This document shows positions 43,483 through 51,574 of a stretch of DNA of 64,000 bases, piece after piece. Within the stretch, counting starts at the first letter, position 1. Each line of letters begins with the position of its first letter. Location: contig JAFSAP010000073.1 of NCBI GenBank assembly GCA_017440925.1, positions 1-64,000 of the forward strand, given 5' to 3'. The position numbers were made by a program, and so were the translations under genes. The notes beneath the pieces were generated by a model. It made no database searches. It was given only the letters and a program-made list of their open reading frames with translations, and was not told the origin of the DNA. Source of the stretch: Oscillospiraceae bacterium. Lineage in GTDB: Bacteria; Bacillota; Clostridia; Oscillospirales; Oscillospiraceae.

Positions 43483-45519
43483 ATGGCGAAGAACGATTTC
43501 GACATCGATTTCGATTTTGAAAAAGAATATGGCTTCGATCCGAATGCCATTTTAGATTCTGATTATACAGATGAGGATCTGGACCTGTCCGAATTTGACG
43601 ACAGCGCACTGGACATGGATCAGCATGCAGATGTTGATTTTGATGACTACAACCTGGATGTGCCCCAGCAGCATGCCGCATCTTCTTATGCAGAAGAAGA
43701 GGAAGACCTGTTTGATCTGGAGCCCGAGGACGGCCTGGAAATGGGCGTGAATGGTCTGGACTTTGATGAGGATGAGGATCTGTATCCGGATGATGCAGAC
43801 CTTACTGCAGATATGGATTTTTCCCGCCGGGCCAGCTTCTTTGCAGCAGAGGATGCTGCGGATGAAGTACCGGAGTACCGCTCTGCCGCAGGGCAGGAAC
43901 CGGAGTATGATGTTCCTGTCCGGGAAGACGGGGAAGAGGAGACTCCCTATATTCCGGAAGAGCAGGAAGAGCATGAGGAGCCCCAGGATGTGCCAAAGCG
44001 CCGCCGCCGGGAGCCTGCAAAGAAGGAACGTAAGCCCATCAAGCTGACCATGCCTCCTGTTTTCGGTAAGCTGATCCGGCTGTATATCCCCACCCAGGAG
44101 GATATCAATGCCCGGCTGGAATCCGCAGACGGCCGCCGCAGAAGACGGCCCTCCAAGCGCCAGATTTTCAAGGAGTTCTATTTGCCTGGCGTGATTGCGG
44201 GTCTTGCCATTGTACTGATGCTTTCTTTTGTGATCGGTTCTCTGTCCAATACCATTGACCGGGCCAAGGCAGAAAAGGAGCAGAAGGAGCAGCAGGCACT
44301 GCAGGAATCCCTGGCAGCAGAACAGCTGGCCACAGAAGGAATGCAGCTGATGGAGCGTGCAGAAATCCTGGCAAAGGGCTATAATTACCAGGAGGCTGCT
44401 GACCTGCTGGATACCTACCAGGGCGAAATGACCCAGGAGATGGTTGCCAAGCGTGCAGAGTATATCAATGCCAAGAGCACACTGGTGGAGCACCAGGATC
44501 CCACGCTGATCCCCAACCTGTCCTTCCATGTTCTGATCCATGATATGAACCGGGCCAAGGCAGACCAGGAGCTGGGCGGCCAGTATAACCGCAACTTTGT
44601 TACCACCGCAGAATTCTCCAAGATTTTGGAGCAGCTGTATCTGAATAACTATGTTCTGGTGGATTTTGACAGCTTTGTTTCCAGCAACTCTGTGGACGGC
44701 ACTTCTTCCAGCCTGTTTGCCGATTCCATCTGGCTGCCCGAGGGCAAGAAGCCTGTTATGATTACCGAAACCATGGTCAACTACTTTGAGTATATGATCG
44801 ATGGAAACAACGACGGCATTGCCGACTCCGGCGGTGACGGCTTTGCAAGCAAGCTGGTGGTGGACGCCAGCGGCAATATCAAGGCAGAGTATGTGGACGA
44901 AAACAATGTGACCCAGGTGGGCAACTATGATCTGGTTCCCATTCTGGAGGACTTCATTGCTCAGCATCCCGACTTCTGCTACAAGGGTGCCCGTGCAACA
45001 CTGGCCGTCAGCGGCAGCCAGGGTATCTTTGGTTACCGTATCCAGTCCGAATCCATGGCAAACAAGGGCCAGGATTACTATAATGAACAGGTCGTGGGTG
45101 CTACTAAGGTTGTGGAAGCACTGAAGGCAAAGGGATACCGACTGGCCTGCTACAGCTTCGATAACAAGGACTACAAGGGCATCAGTGCAGCCCAGGTGCA
45201 GGAAGACATCCAGAAGTGGCAGTCCCAGATCGCACCTGTCATCGGCGAGCTGGACACCATCGTCTTTGCCCGCGGCGGTGATATCGGCGACTATACCGGC
45301 GGTAAGTTTGATGTGTTGTATAACAATGGCTTCCGCTTTATGATCAAGAGCGCTGAGGATCCCTATACCGAAGTCAACAATGCCTTCGTCCGTCAGAGCC
45401 GTCTGATGGTCACTGGCGAAAACATGGTGGCCAAGGCTTCCATGTTCACGGATACCGCCCTGTTTGATCCCAATGTTGTTCTGGATCTGGCAGTCCGCGG
45501 CAATGTGCCTGTGGGTTAA
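43483..45519 (+). CDS. Membrane protein with acidic N-terminus and degenerate polysaccharide-deacetylase domain
   Basis: A 678-residue protein. Residues 1-170 are extremely rich in Asp/Glu; about 171-230 is basic; one membrane segment lies at about 233-253; a coiled-coil-like Gln/Glu stretch follows. The outer part from about 345 resembles NodB-type deacetylases in Clostridia (LSFHVLIHDMNRA, TTAEFSKILEQLYLNNYVLVD, PVMITETMVNYFEYM). The metal-site motifs appear lost: the usual Asp-Asp of motif 1 reads Thr-Met in ITETM, and the His-x-x-x-His of motif 2 is YSFDN. It probably binds rather than cleaves a glycan. The acidic cytoplasmic tail could bind a basic partner. A strong terminator follows. 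Confidence 0.72.
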   Translation: MAKNDFDIDFDFEKEYGFDPNAILDSDYTDEDLDLSEFDDSALDMDQHADVDFDDYNLDVPQQHAASSYAEEEEDLFDLEPEDGLEMGVNGLDFDEDEDLYPDDADLTADMDFSRRASFFAAEDAADEVPEYRSAAGQEPEYDVPVREDGEEETPYIPEEQEEHEEPQDVPKRRRREPAKKERKPIKLTMPPVFGKLIRLYIPTQEDINARLESADGRRRRRPSKRQIFKEFYLPGVIAGLAIVLMLSFVIGSLSNTIDRAKAEKEQKEQQALQESLAAEQLATEGMQLMERAEILAKGYNYQEAADLLDTYQGEMTQEMVAKRAEYINAKSTLVEHQDPTLIPNLSFHVLIHDMNRAKADQELGGQYNRNFVTTAEFSKILEQLYLNNYVLVDFDSFVSSNSVDGTSSSLFADSIWLPEGKKPVMITETMVNYFEYMIDGNNDGIADSGGDGFASKLVVDASGNIKAEYVDENNVTQVGNYDLVPILEDFIAQHPDFCYKGARATLAVSGSQGIFGYRIQSESMANKGQDYYNEQVVGATKVVEALKAKGYRLACYSFDNKDYKGISAAQVQEDIQKWQSQIAPVIGELDTIVFARGGDIGDYTGGKFDVLYNNGFRFMIKSAEDPYTEVNNAFVRQSRLMVTGENMVAKASMFTDTALFDPNVVLDLAVRGNVPVG

Positions 45520-45528
45520 TGAAAACAG

Positions 45529-45560
45529 ATATGCGCCGGAAACTCCGGCGCATATTTTTT
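45529..45560 (+). terminator. Rho-independent terminator
   Basis: Perfect 12-bp stem ATATGCGCCGGA / TCCGGCGCATAT with an AAC loop, then five Ts. It ends 12 bases before the next start codon. Confidence 0.85.
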
Positions 45561-45572
45561 GGAGGAATCATT

Positions 45573-45785
45573 ATGGAGATCAAGCCGGGAAAATACCGTC
45601 ATTTTAAAGGTATGGAATATGACGTGCTGGGTGTGGCCTCCCATTCGGAGACGCTGGAGCATATGGTGGTCTACCGGGCGTTGTATGGAGAATGTGGATT
45701 GTGGGTACGGCCCGCGGCCATGTGGACGGAATGGGTAGACCGGGAAGATTATCACGGCCCCAGATTCCAATATATCGGAGAATAA
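45573..45785 (+). CDS. DUF1653 family small protein
   Basis: A 70-residue protein that matches DUF1653 over its full length: PGKYRHFKGMEYDVLGVASH, ETLEHMVVYRALYGE, LWVRPAAMWTE and PRFQYIGE. The family is small, soluble and of unknown function. ATG 45573 follows TTGGAGGAA; an upstream in-frame ATG would overlap the terminator. Lying directly behind a strong terminator, it may use read-through or a promoter I did not see. Confidence 0.85.
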   Translation: MEIKPGKYRHFKGMEYDVLGVASHSETLEHMVVYRALYGECGLWVRPAAMWTEWVDREDYHGPRFQYIGE

Positions 45786-45817
45786 AAGAAAACGCTGCTT
45801 GTAAGCAGCGTTTTCTT
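45786..45817. terminator. Bidirectional terminator
   Basis: AAGAAAACGCTGCTT / AAGCAGCGTTTTCTT between DUF1653 and the convergent MATE gene. Confidence 0.8.
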
Positions 45818-47177
45818 ATGCTTTTGCGGACTTTGGATGGTCATAACTGTGCATCCAGTCTACCTTCAAAAAGTAGATCAGGAAGATGATACTGCTGCAG
45901 GTCCAGGTGATGGGATAAGCCCAGGAAACGGTTTCCAGCTGGTTGACCACCTTCAATGCCAGGGAGATATAGGAAACACGGATCAGGCACCAGCACAGCA
46001 GCATGGTGTACATGGGTACGGAAGCCCGGCCTGCTCCCCGCATGATGGCAGCAATGCAGTGGGAAAATGCCAGGAAACAGTAGAACAGGCACATGGTTCG
46101 CATATGCCGCACACCATAGTCCACCACCTCCGGTGTGTTGTTGAAAAAGCCGATCAGATAGGGGGCAAGAATGTAGGAGATCACACCGATGGTTTCTGCC
46201 AGCAGCATGCAGCAGATCAGACCAAAGCGGACCCCTTTTTTGACCCGGTCATACCGGTGAGCACCCAGATTTTGCCCCACAAAGGTAGCCAGAGCCTGGG
46301 TAAAGCAGGTGACAGGCAGGAAAACAAATCCTTCCAGCTTGGAGTTGGCACCGCATCCAGCCATGGCGGCAGCGCCGAAGGTGTTGATGCTGCTCTGGAC
46401 AAATACATTGGCAATGGAGATCACAGAATTCTGGACACCGGAGGGGAAACCCACCCGGAGGATATCCCAGGCGCTGGAACGGTGGATGCGCAGCTGCTTC
46501 CATTCCAGCCGGTAAACTTCCTGGGAACGCAGCAGATGGATGCAGCACAGCAGGGCGCTGATACCCTGGGAAACAGTAGTGGCCATGGCGGCAGACCCCA
46601 CACCCCAGCGGAACACGCCGACGAACACCAGATCCAGCACCACATTGATCAGCGTGGAGGCGATCAGATAATACAGCGGATGCCGGCTGTCTCCCACGGC
46701 GTGGAGGATACCCACAAAGACATTGTAAAGCACCACAAAAACCGCACCGTAGGAATAATAGCGGAAATAGGTGATGGATTGGGGAAGTACATCTTCCGGG
46801 GTGCGCATCCACCGCAGAATGGTGGGGGTAAAGACGACACCCACAGCCGACAGTGCGATGCCGGCGATAAAGCCCAAGGCGGTGACGGTGTGGATGGCCT
46901 TTTTCAGCATATCATAATCCCGGGCACCATAGTACCGGGAAATAACAGCACCGGCACCCATGGCTACGCCATTGAAAAAGCCCACCATCATAAAGATCAG
47001 ACTGCCGGAGGAACTGACGGCAGCCAGCGCGGTGTCTCCCAGAAAACGGCCCACGACCCAGGCGTCAAAAGCGTTATATAGCTGCTGAAACAGATTTCCG
47101 AAAAAGACCGGCAGGGCAAACAGCAGCATGCCTTTCCAGATGGAACCCTCCGTCAGGGTCAACTGGTTTGTGTGCAT
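45816..47177 (-). CDS. MATE family efflux transporter
   Basis: A 453-residue membrane protein with about twelve hydrophobic segments in two homologous halves, the MATE layout. It begins LTEGSIWKGMLLFALPVFFGNLFQQLYNAFDAWVVGRFLG, then SSGSLIFMMVGFFNGVAMGAGAVISRYYGA. These antiporters export drugs or metabolites using Na+ or H+. ATG 47177 follows AAAGGAAG; a longer in-frame start lacks a site. It stands alone; its substrate cannot be inferred. Confidence 0.9.
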   Translation of the reverse strand: MHTNQLTLTEGSIWKGMLLFALPVFFGNLFQQLYNAFDAWVVGRFLGDTALAAVSSSGSLIFMMVGFFNGVAMGAGAVISRYYGARDYDMLKKAIHTVTALGFIAGIALSAVGVVFTPTILRWMRTPEDVLPQSITYFRYYSYGAVFVVLYNVFVGILHAVGDSRHPLYYLIASTLINVVLDLVFVGVFRWGVGSAAMATTVSQGISALLCCIHLLRSQEVYRLEWKQLRIHRSSAWDILRVGFPSGVQNSVISIANVFVQSSINTFGAAAMAGCGANSKLEGFVFLPVTCFTQALATFVGQNLGAHRYDRVKKGVRFGLICCMLLAETIGVISYILAPYLIGFFNNTPEVVDYGVRHMRTMCLFYCFLAFSHCIAAIMRGAGRASVPMYTMLLCWCLIRVSYISLALKVVNQLETVSWAYPITWTCSSIIFLIYFLKVDWMHSYDHPKSAKA

Positions 47178-47361
47178 ATGGTTCACTTCCTTTTGAGCAA
47201 AAGGAAAAGCAAGTGGTATTTGTTTTTCCATAAATCTTTTCTGTAACTGTTATACTCCTGTGCTGGCGGATTGTCAAGAAGCCGGAGAGAACAGCGTTAA
47301 ATATGTCAAGTGGTGCAAGAAACGCTATTTTGCGGGCATACTGTTACCGGAGGGATACAGT

Positions 47362-47802
47362 ATGACAGAAAAGGAATACAGCCGCCTGGTGCAGGAAATG
47401 AGCCCAAAGTCGCCCATTGTGAAGGACTGCTTTCATGCGTTCTGGATCGGAGGAGTGATCTGCACCATTGGACAGGTTTTTGTAAATTGGTATACAAATA
47501 TGGGACTGGATCAGCAGATGGCGGGTACGGCAGCCTCCATGACACTGGTGGCACTGTCGGCACTGTTGACAGGCTTAAGCCTCTATGACAACATTGCCAA
47601 ACACGCAGGGGCAGGAACTCTGGTTCCCATCACTGGGTTTGCCAATGCCATTGCTGCCCCTGCAATAGAGTTCAAGACAGAGGGCTTCATCCTCGGTGTC
47701 GGTGCAAAGATGTTTACGATATCGGGGCCGGTGATCGTTTATGGCGTATCGGCAAGTGTAGTATATGGGTTAATTTATTGGCTCTGGCTCACAATTTTCT
47801 AA
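47362..47802 (+). CDS. spoVAC: Stage V sporulation protein AC
   Basis: A 146-residue membrane protein, the SpoVAC subunit of the spore dipicolinic-acid channel. Typical segments: PIVKDCFHAFWIGGVICTIGQ, SALLTGLSLYDNIAKHAGAGTLVPITGFANAIAAPAIEFKTEGFILGVGAKMF, then SGPVIVYGVSASVVYG. ATG 47362 follows GGAGGG. In spore formers spoVAC is followed by spoVAD and spoVAE; here the next genes are a convergent barstar and barnase. A CATACTG word (47338) just before the ribosome site loosely resembles a sigma-F/G -10 box. Whether the rest of the operon is elsewhere cannot be told. Confidence 0.9.
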   Translation: MTEKEYSRLVQEMSPKSPIVKDCFHAFWIGGVICTIGQVFVNWYTNMGLDQQMAGTAASMTLVALSALLTGLSLYDNIAKHAGAGTLVPITGFANAIAAPAIEFKTEGFILGVGAKMFTISGPVIVYGVSASVVYGLIYWLWLTIF

Positions 47803-47868
47803 AGAAGAATGGCTGCATCCGGTTGGAATGCAGCTACTTGAGATCCTGATATTGTTTTTCAATACACG

Positions 47869-47902
47869 GAGAAAGCCTGCACCAAAAGGTGCAGGCTTTC
47901 TC
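47869..47902. terminator. Hairpin between spoVAC and barstar
   Basis: Perfect 15-bp stem GAGAAAGCCTGCACC / GGTGCAGGCTTTCTC with an AAAA loop; weak T runs. Probably a shared terminator. Confidence 0.6.
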
Positions 47903-47904
47903 GA

Positions 47905-48174
47905 TCAGTCAAAAAGAACGGCCAGATTTGGATTTTTTGTGGCCGCATCCAGAATGGCCCGTTTGGCGCTGCGGGCATAATTTCCCAGCGTTTCTTCGGC
48001 TGCCTTCCAGTGCAGCAGCCGGATCCGGGTCTGCTCTGAGATGTCTGTCAGACAATCGTGGAGGGCATCCAGATTGTTGCCGTAGTGATCCGGAAAGGAA
48101 AGGGCATCGGCAAAGGCTTTGTGCAGGTCAGACCGGGGAACAAAGCCGCGGCAGTCAATGGTGATGTCTTTCAT
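47905..48174 (-). CDS. Barstar-family ribonuclease inhibitor
   Basis: An 89-residue protein similar to Bacillus amyloliquefaciens barstar: the binding-helix segment DHYGNNLDALHDCLTD aligns with barstar YYGENLDALWDCLTG, including the Asp (residue 40) that contacts barnase. It should bind and block the ribonuclease encoded directly upstream while that enzyme is still inside the cell. The start ATG 48174 lies one base after the ribonuclease stop; GGAGAG is inside the end of that gene. Confidence 0.88.
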   Translation of the reverse strand: MKDITIDCRGFVPRSDLHKAFADALSFPDHYGNNLDALHDCLTDISEQTRIRLLHWKAAEETLGNYARSAKRAILDAATKNPNLAVLFD

Positions 48175-48175
48175 A

Positions 48176-48661
48176 TCAGGGCTCTCCATACAGCAGCTCA
48201 AAGCTTTCGTAGTGGTCTTCCGTGTAGTAGATCAGACCGTCATCGGAAAAAACGATCCGTTTGGCACCCCGGCTGTCTTTTCCCAGGGTATCGATGTCGC
48301 ACTCCGTGTAATCCCGGTCATCGGGAAGGAGCCCTTCATAATTGCCGAAATGGTCGCCACCGATGCACATACCAGGGGCGTAATCCTCCAGCCCGCCGCC
48401 TTCCCAGCCTAGCTTTCGGGCCTCCGCTTTGGTCATAAAGTTTTCCGGCAGACAGCCATAGGTATGGATGTACAGGGAAACGTCTTCTTTGGTGGTATAG
48501 ACGCCATCGGCATAGATCAGTGTGGAACTATCCTCCATTACCTGGGCGGATTGAATGCTTTCGGTGGGTATTGCGGCAGTTTCTTCGCCGCCGGGCGCGC
48601 CGAACAGGGACACCAGAACCACCAGAATCACGGCGGCCAGCATGGATAAACGTTTTTTCAT
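48176..48661 (-). CDS. Secreted barnase-family guanyl-preferring ribonuclease
   Basis: A 161-residue protein with a signal peptide (MKKRLSMLAAVILVVLVSLF) and a C-terminal RNase N1/T1-type domain close to barnase: LPENFMTKAEARKLGWEGG, YAPGMCIGGDHFGNYEGLLP, YTECDID, KRIVFSDDGLIYYTEDHYESF. Glu120, Arg131/Arg135 and His150 match barnase Glu73, Arg83/Arg87 and His102 in order and spacing. All catalytic residues are kept, so it should be active. ATG 48661 follows AGGAGG. Barstar lies next in the operon and protects the producer. It may act in RNA scavenging or in competition. Confidence 0.9.
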   Translation of the reverse strand: MKKRLSMLAAVILVVLVSLFGAPGGEETAAIPTESIQSAQVMEDSSTLIYADGVYTTKEDVSLYIHTYGCLPENFMTKAEARKLGWEGGGLEDYAPGMCIGGDHFGNYEGLLPDDRDYTECDIDTLGKDSRGAKRIVFSDDGLIYYTEDHYESFELLYGEP

Positions 48662-48692
48662 GGAAACCTCCTGAATATGGTATTTTTTAATA

Positions 48693-48721
48693 ATTATAGT
48701 GTATCCGGTAAAAAAGTACAA
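48693..48721 (-). promoter_or_regulatory. Promoter for the barnase-barstar operon
   Basis: On the minus strand TTGTAC (48721-48716), 17 bp, TATAAT (48698-48693). Confidence 0.6.
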
Positions 48722-48795
48722 GAGCTGCAGGTTTCTATCGTGTTCTTTCATAAATTTTTCGGATGATTTTTGTTTAATATTTTCGAAAGCTTACC

Positions 48796-48825
48796 CTGTC
48801 AGAACGTGTGATTTTGTGTTATAAT
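48796..48825 (+). promoter_or_regulatory. Promoter for uxuA
   Basis: CTGTCA (48796-48801), 18 bp and TATAAT (48820-48825), 65 bases before the uxuA start. Confidence 0.5.
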
Positions 48826-48890
48826 CATTTTAGCCAAAAATGACCCGCATGTTTGGGGGACATATTTTTACAAAATTGGAGGAATTTACT

Positions 48891-49997
48891 ATGCCTATGC
48901 ACATGGGTTTCCGTTGGTATGGTGAAGGCAACGATAAGATCAAGCTTTCCGATATCAAGCAGATCCCCGGCGTCACCAGCATCGTTTGGGCTCTGCACAA
49001 CAAGATGCCCGGTGAGATCTGGGAGGAACATGAAATCGCCGAGGTTATGGACCAGCTCCACAAGTACGGCTTCAACGGTGATGTTGTTGAGTCCGTCAAT
49101 GTCCATGACGACATCAAGATCGGCAAGCCCACCCGGGATGCCCTCATTGAGAACTATAAGCAGTGCATCCGTAACCTCAGCAAGTTTGGTGTCAAGGTCA
49201 TCTGCTATAACTTCATGCCTATCTTTGACTGGACCCGTTCCAACCTGTTCCATGAAGTGGGCGACGGCTCCACTGCCCTGTTCTATGAAAAGGGTATGAT
49301 CCAGGACGACTATAACGCCATGGCAAAGTACATTCTGGACTTCACCGAGAAGTACAACATGTCCTTCCCTGGCTGGGAGCCTGAGCGTATGGCCAAGCTG
49401 GATCAGCTGTTCAAGGACTATGCCGATGTTGACCACGAGAAGCTGTGGGCCAACCTGAAGTATTTCCTGGAAGCCATTATGCCCACCTGTGAGGAGTGCG
49501 ACATCAAGATGGCTATCCACATGGACGATCCCCCATGGGATATCTTCGGCCTGCCCCGCCTGCTGATCAATGCTGAGAACATTGACCGCTTCCTCTCCAT
49601 GGTCGACCATCCCTACAACTGCCTGACCCTGTGCTCCGGTTCTCTGAATGCCGACCCCAACAACGATGTTGCTTCCATCGTCCGCAAGCACTGCGACCGC
49701 ATTGCCTTTGCCCATATCCGCAATGTCAAGCACTTTGACAACGGCGACTTCTCCGAGGCTTCCCACCGCGACTGTGACGGTGAGACCGGTATCCTGGAGA
49801 TCCTGAAGGCTTACCATGACTGCGGCTACGAAGGCTACATCCGTCCCGACCACGGCCGTCACCTGTGGAATGAAGGCCCCGGCAATGTCCGTCCCGGCTA
49901 CGGCCTGTATGACCGTGCCCTGGGTATTATGTACATGCTGGGTGTTTGGGATATGCTGGACAAGCTGGACGGCAAGGTGACCGTCGCCAACGCCTAA
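48891..49997 (+). CDS. uxuA: Mannonate dehydratase
   Basis: A 368-residue UxuA-family TIM-barrel enzyme that dehydrates D-mannonate to 2-keto-3-deoxygluconate in hexuronate breakdown. Landmarks: HMGFRWYGEGND, ITSIVWALHNKMPGEIW-like segment (GVTSIVWALHNKMPGEIW), GVKVICYNFMPIFDWTR, IKMAIHMDDPPWDIFGLPR, NCLTLCSGSLNADPNND and YIRPDHGRHLWNE. The start is ATG 48891 with GGAGGAA upstream. A GC-rich hairpin separates it from an SDR oxidoreductase gene, which is the expected preceding step. Together they handle fructuronate. Confidence 0.95.
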   Translation: MPMHMGFRWYGEGNDKIKLSDIKQIPGVTSIVWALHNKMPGEIWEEHEIAEVMDQLHKYGFNGDVVESVNVHDDIKIGKPTRDALIENYKQCIRNLSKFGVKVICYNFMPIFDWTRSNLFHEVGDGSTALFYEKGMIQDDYNAMAKYILDFTEKYNMSFPGWEPERMAKLDQLFKDYADVDHEKLWANLKYFLEAIMPTCEECDIKMAIHMDDPPWDIFGLPRLLINAENIDRFLSMVDHPYNCLTLCSGSLNADPNNDVASIVRKHCDRIAFAHIRNVKHFDNGDFSEASHRDCDGETGILEILKAYHDCGYEGYIRPDHGRHLWNEGPGNVRPGYGLYDRALGIMYMLGVWDMLDKLDGKVTVANA

Positions 49998-50006
49998 AAA
50001 CTGCAA

Positions 50007-50028
50007 CGGGGCCGGCTGGCCGGCCCCG
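50007..50028 (+). other. GC-rich hairpin between uxuA and the SDR gene
   Basis: CGGGGCCGG / CCGGCCCCG with a four-base loop, without a proper T run; likely RNA processing or partial attenuation. Confidence 0.45.
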
Positions 50029-50059
50029 GATTTGATAATATTTTTGGAGGTAATTCATT

Positions 50060-50905
50060 ATGCTTAATCTGCCCCTGACTTTTGATTTCACCGGTAAGGT
50101 CGTTGTTGTTACCGGTGCAGGCGGTGTTCTGTGCGGCGATATGGCCCGTGCATATGCACAGGCTGGTGCTAAGGTTGCTGCTCTGGACCTGAACGAAGAA
50201 GCTGTTCTGAAGCTGGCTGAAGAAGTTTGCGCAGAAGGCTTCATCATGAAGGGTTACAAGGCTAACGTTCTGGAGCTGGAAGCTCTGGAGGCTGTCCATC
50301 AGCAGGTTCTGGCCGACCTGGGCCCCTGCGATATTCTGATCAACGGTGCCGGCGGCAACAACCCCCGTGCAACCTGCGACTGCGAATATCACCACGAAGC
50401 ATGGGAAGGCTGCAAGACCTTCTTCGATCTGGATCAAGGCGGTGTTGATTTCCTGTTCAAGCTGAACTTCCAGGGCACCCTGCTGCCCACTCAGGTCTTT
50501 GCCAAGGACATGGTGGAAAAGAAGTCCGGCAACATTTTGAACATCTCTTCCATGAATGCTTACATTCCTCTGACCAAGATCCCTGCCTACTCCGGAGCAA
50601 AGGCTGCCATCTCCAACTTCACCCAGTGGCTGGCAACCTACTTTGCAGGCACCGGCATCCGCTGCAATGCCATCGCTCCCGGTTTCCTGGTTTCCAACCA
50701 GAACCGTGCCCTGCTGTTCAATGCTGACGGCACTCCCACTGCCCGTTCTGCCAAGATCCTGGCCGGTACTCCCATGGGCCGCTTCGTGGATTCCGCAGAG
50801 CTGCTGGGCGGTCTGCTGTTCCTGACCGATGACAAGTTTTCCTCCGCAGTTACCGGTGTTGTCCTGCCCATCGACGGCGGCTTCGCTGCATACTCCGGCG
50901 TGTAA
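50060..50905 (+). CDS. SDR-family D-mannonate oxidoreductase (fructuronate reductase-like)
   Basis: A 281-residue short-chain dehydrogenase: cofactor motif VTGAGGVLCGDMARAYA (about residue 17), INGAGGN, catalytic Ser in NISSMNAYIP and Tyr-x-x-x-Lys in AYSGAKAAIS. SDR enzymes next to uxuA commonly serve as D-mannonate:NAD oxidoreductase, replacing the unrelated UxuB of enteric bacteria. The function is thus assigned from context. GGAGG precedes ATG 50060. A strong terminator follows. Confidence 0.85.
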   Translation: MLNLPLTFDFTGKVVVVTGAGGVLCGDMARAYAQAGAKVAALDLNEEAVLKLAEEVCAEGFIMKGYKANVLELEALEAVHQQVLADLGPCDILINGAGGNNPRATCDCEYHHEAWEGCKTFFDLDQGGVDFLFKLNFQGTLLPTQVFAKDMVEKKSGNILNISSMNAYIPLTKIPAYSGAKAAISNFTQWLATYFAGTGIRCNAIAPGFLVSNQNRALLFNADGTPTARSAKILAGTPMGRFVDSAELLGGLLFLTDDKFSSAVTGVVLPIDGGFAAYSGV

Positions 50906-50916
50906 TTCCAACCATG

Positions 50917-50948
50917 AAAAAGACCTGCCCTTCCGGGCAGGTCTTTTT
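50917..50948 (+). terminator. Rho-independent terminator of the uxuA-SDR operon
   Basis: AAAAAGACCTGCCC / GGGCAGGTCTTTTT with a TTCC loop. Confidence 0.85.
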
Positions 50949-51022
50949 GTGCGGTAATGGGAAAGTATTTTCTATCCTGCATTCGTACTATAGGCAGATT
51001 ACACAAAAAAGAGGTGAGTTTC

Positions 51023-51574
51023 TTGCGGGATGAAGTTCTGATTGCAGCTGTGGCAAATCGTGATGAAGCTGCTATAGGCCGCATCATCGACCAGTACTCC
51101 CGGCTGCTGTGGCCCATTGTATCAGCAGTGTTGCATACGGTGGGTAGCCAGCAGGATGTGGAGGAATGCGTGGCAGATGCCTTTATTTACCTATGGGAGC
51201 ATCCGGAAAGGTTTGATCCCAGGCGTGGCAGTCTGAAAACCCTGCTGTGTATTCTGGCCCGTTCCCGGGCCATTGACCGTTACCGGGAACTTATGCGCAA
51301 AAGCACTTCTCCGCTGGAAGAAGCGGTACTGTCCTCCGGCATAGGACTGCAGGAAAAATTGCTGCAGGAGGAAACAAGGCGGGAATTGCTGGCAGCGGTG
51401 AGAGCGCTGGAGGAACCAAACCGGGAGATCCTGGTGCGGCGGTACTACCATGACCAGAAGCCCCGGGAAATCGCTCTGGCATTGGGATTGACGGTAAAGC
51501 AGGTGGATAATTCCCTGTACCGTTCCAAGCGGCAGCTTCGGGCGGCTCTGGGAGAGAAAGGAGGGATAAGATGA
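51023..51574 (+). CDS. ECF-type RNA polymerase sigma factor
   Basis: A 183-residue ECF sigma factor: region 2 (VEECVADAFIYLWEHPERFDPRRGSLKTLLCILARSRAIDRYRE) and region 4 (EPNREILVRRYYHDQKPREIALALGLTVKQVDNSLYRSKRQLR). It is different in sequence from the one at 12843. TTG 51023 is chosen because AAAGAGGTGAG lies six bases upstream; an upstream in-frame ATG lies close to the preceding terminator. The stop overlaps the next gene as ATGA, which pairs it with a membrane protein. Confidence 0.87.
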   Translation: MRDEVLIAAVANRDEAAIGRIIDQYSRLLWPIVSAVLHTVGSQQDVEECVADAFIYLWEHPERFDPRRGSLKTLLCILARSRAIDRYRELMRKSTSPLEEAVLSSGIGLQEKLLQEETRRELLAAVRALEEPNREILVRRYYHDQKPREIALALGLTVKQVDNSLYRSKRQLRAALGEKGGIR

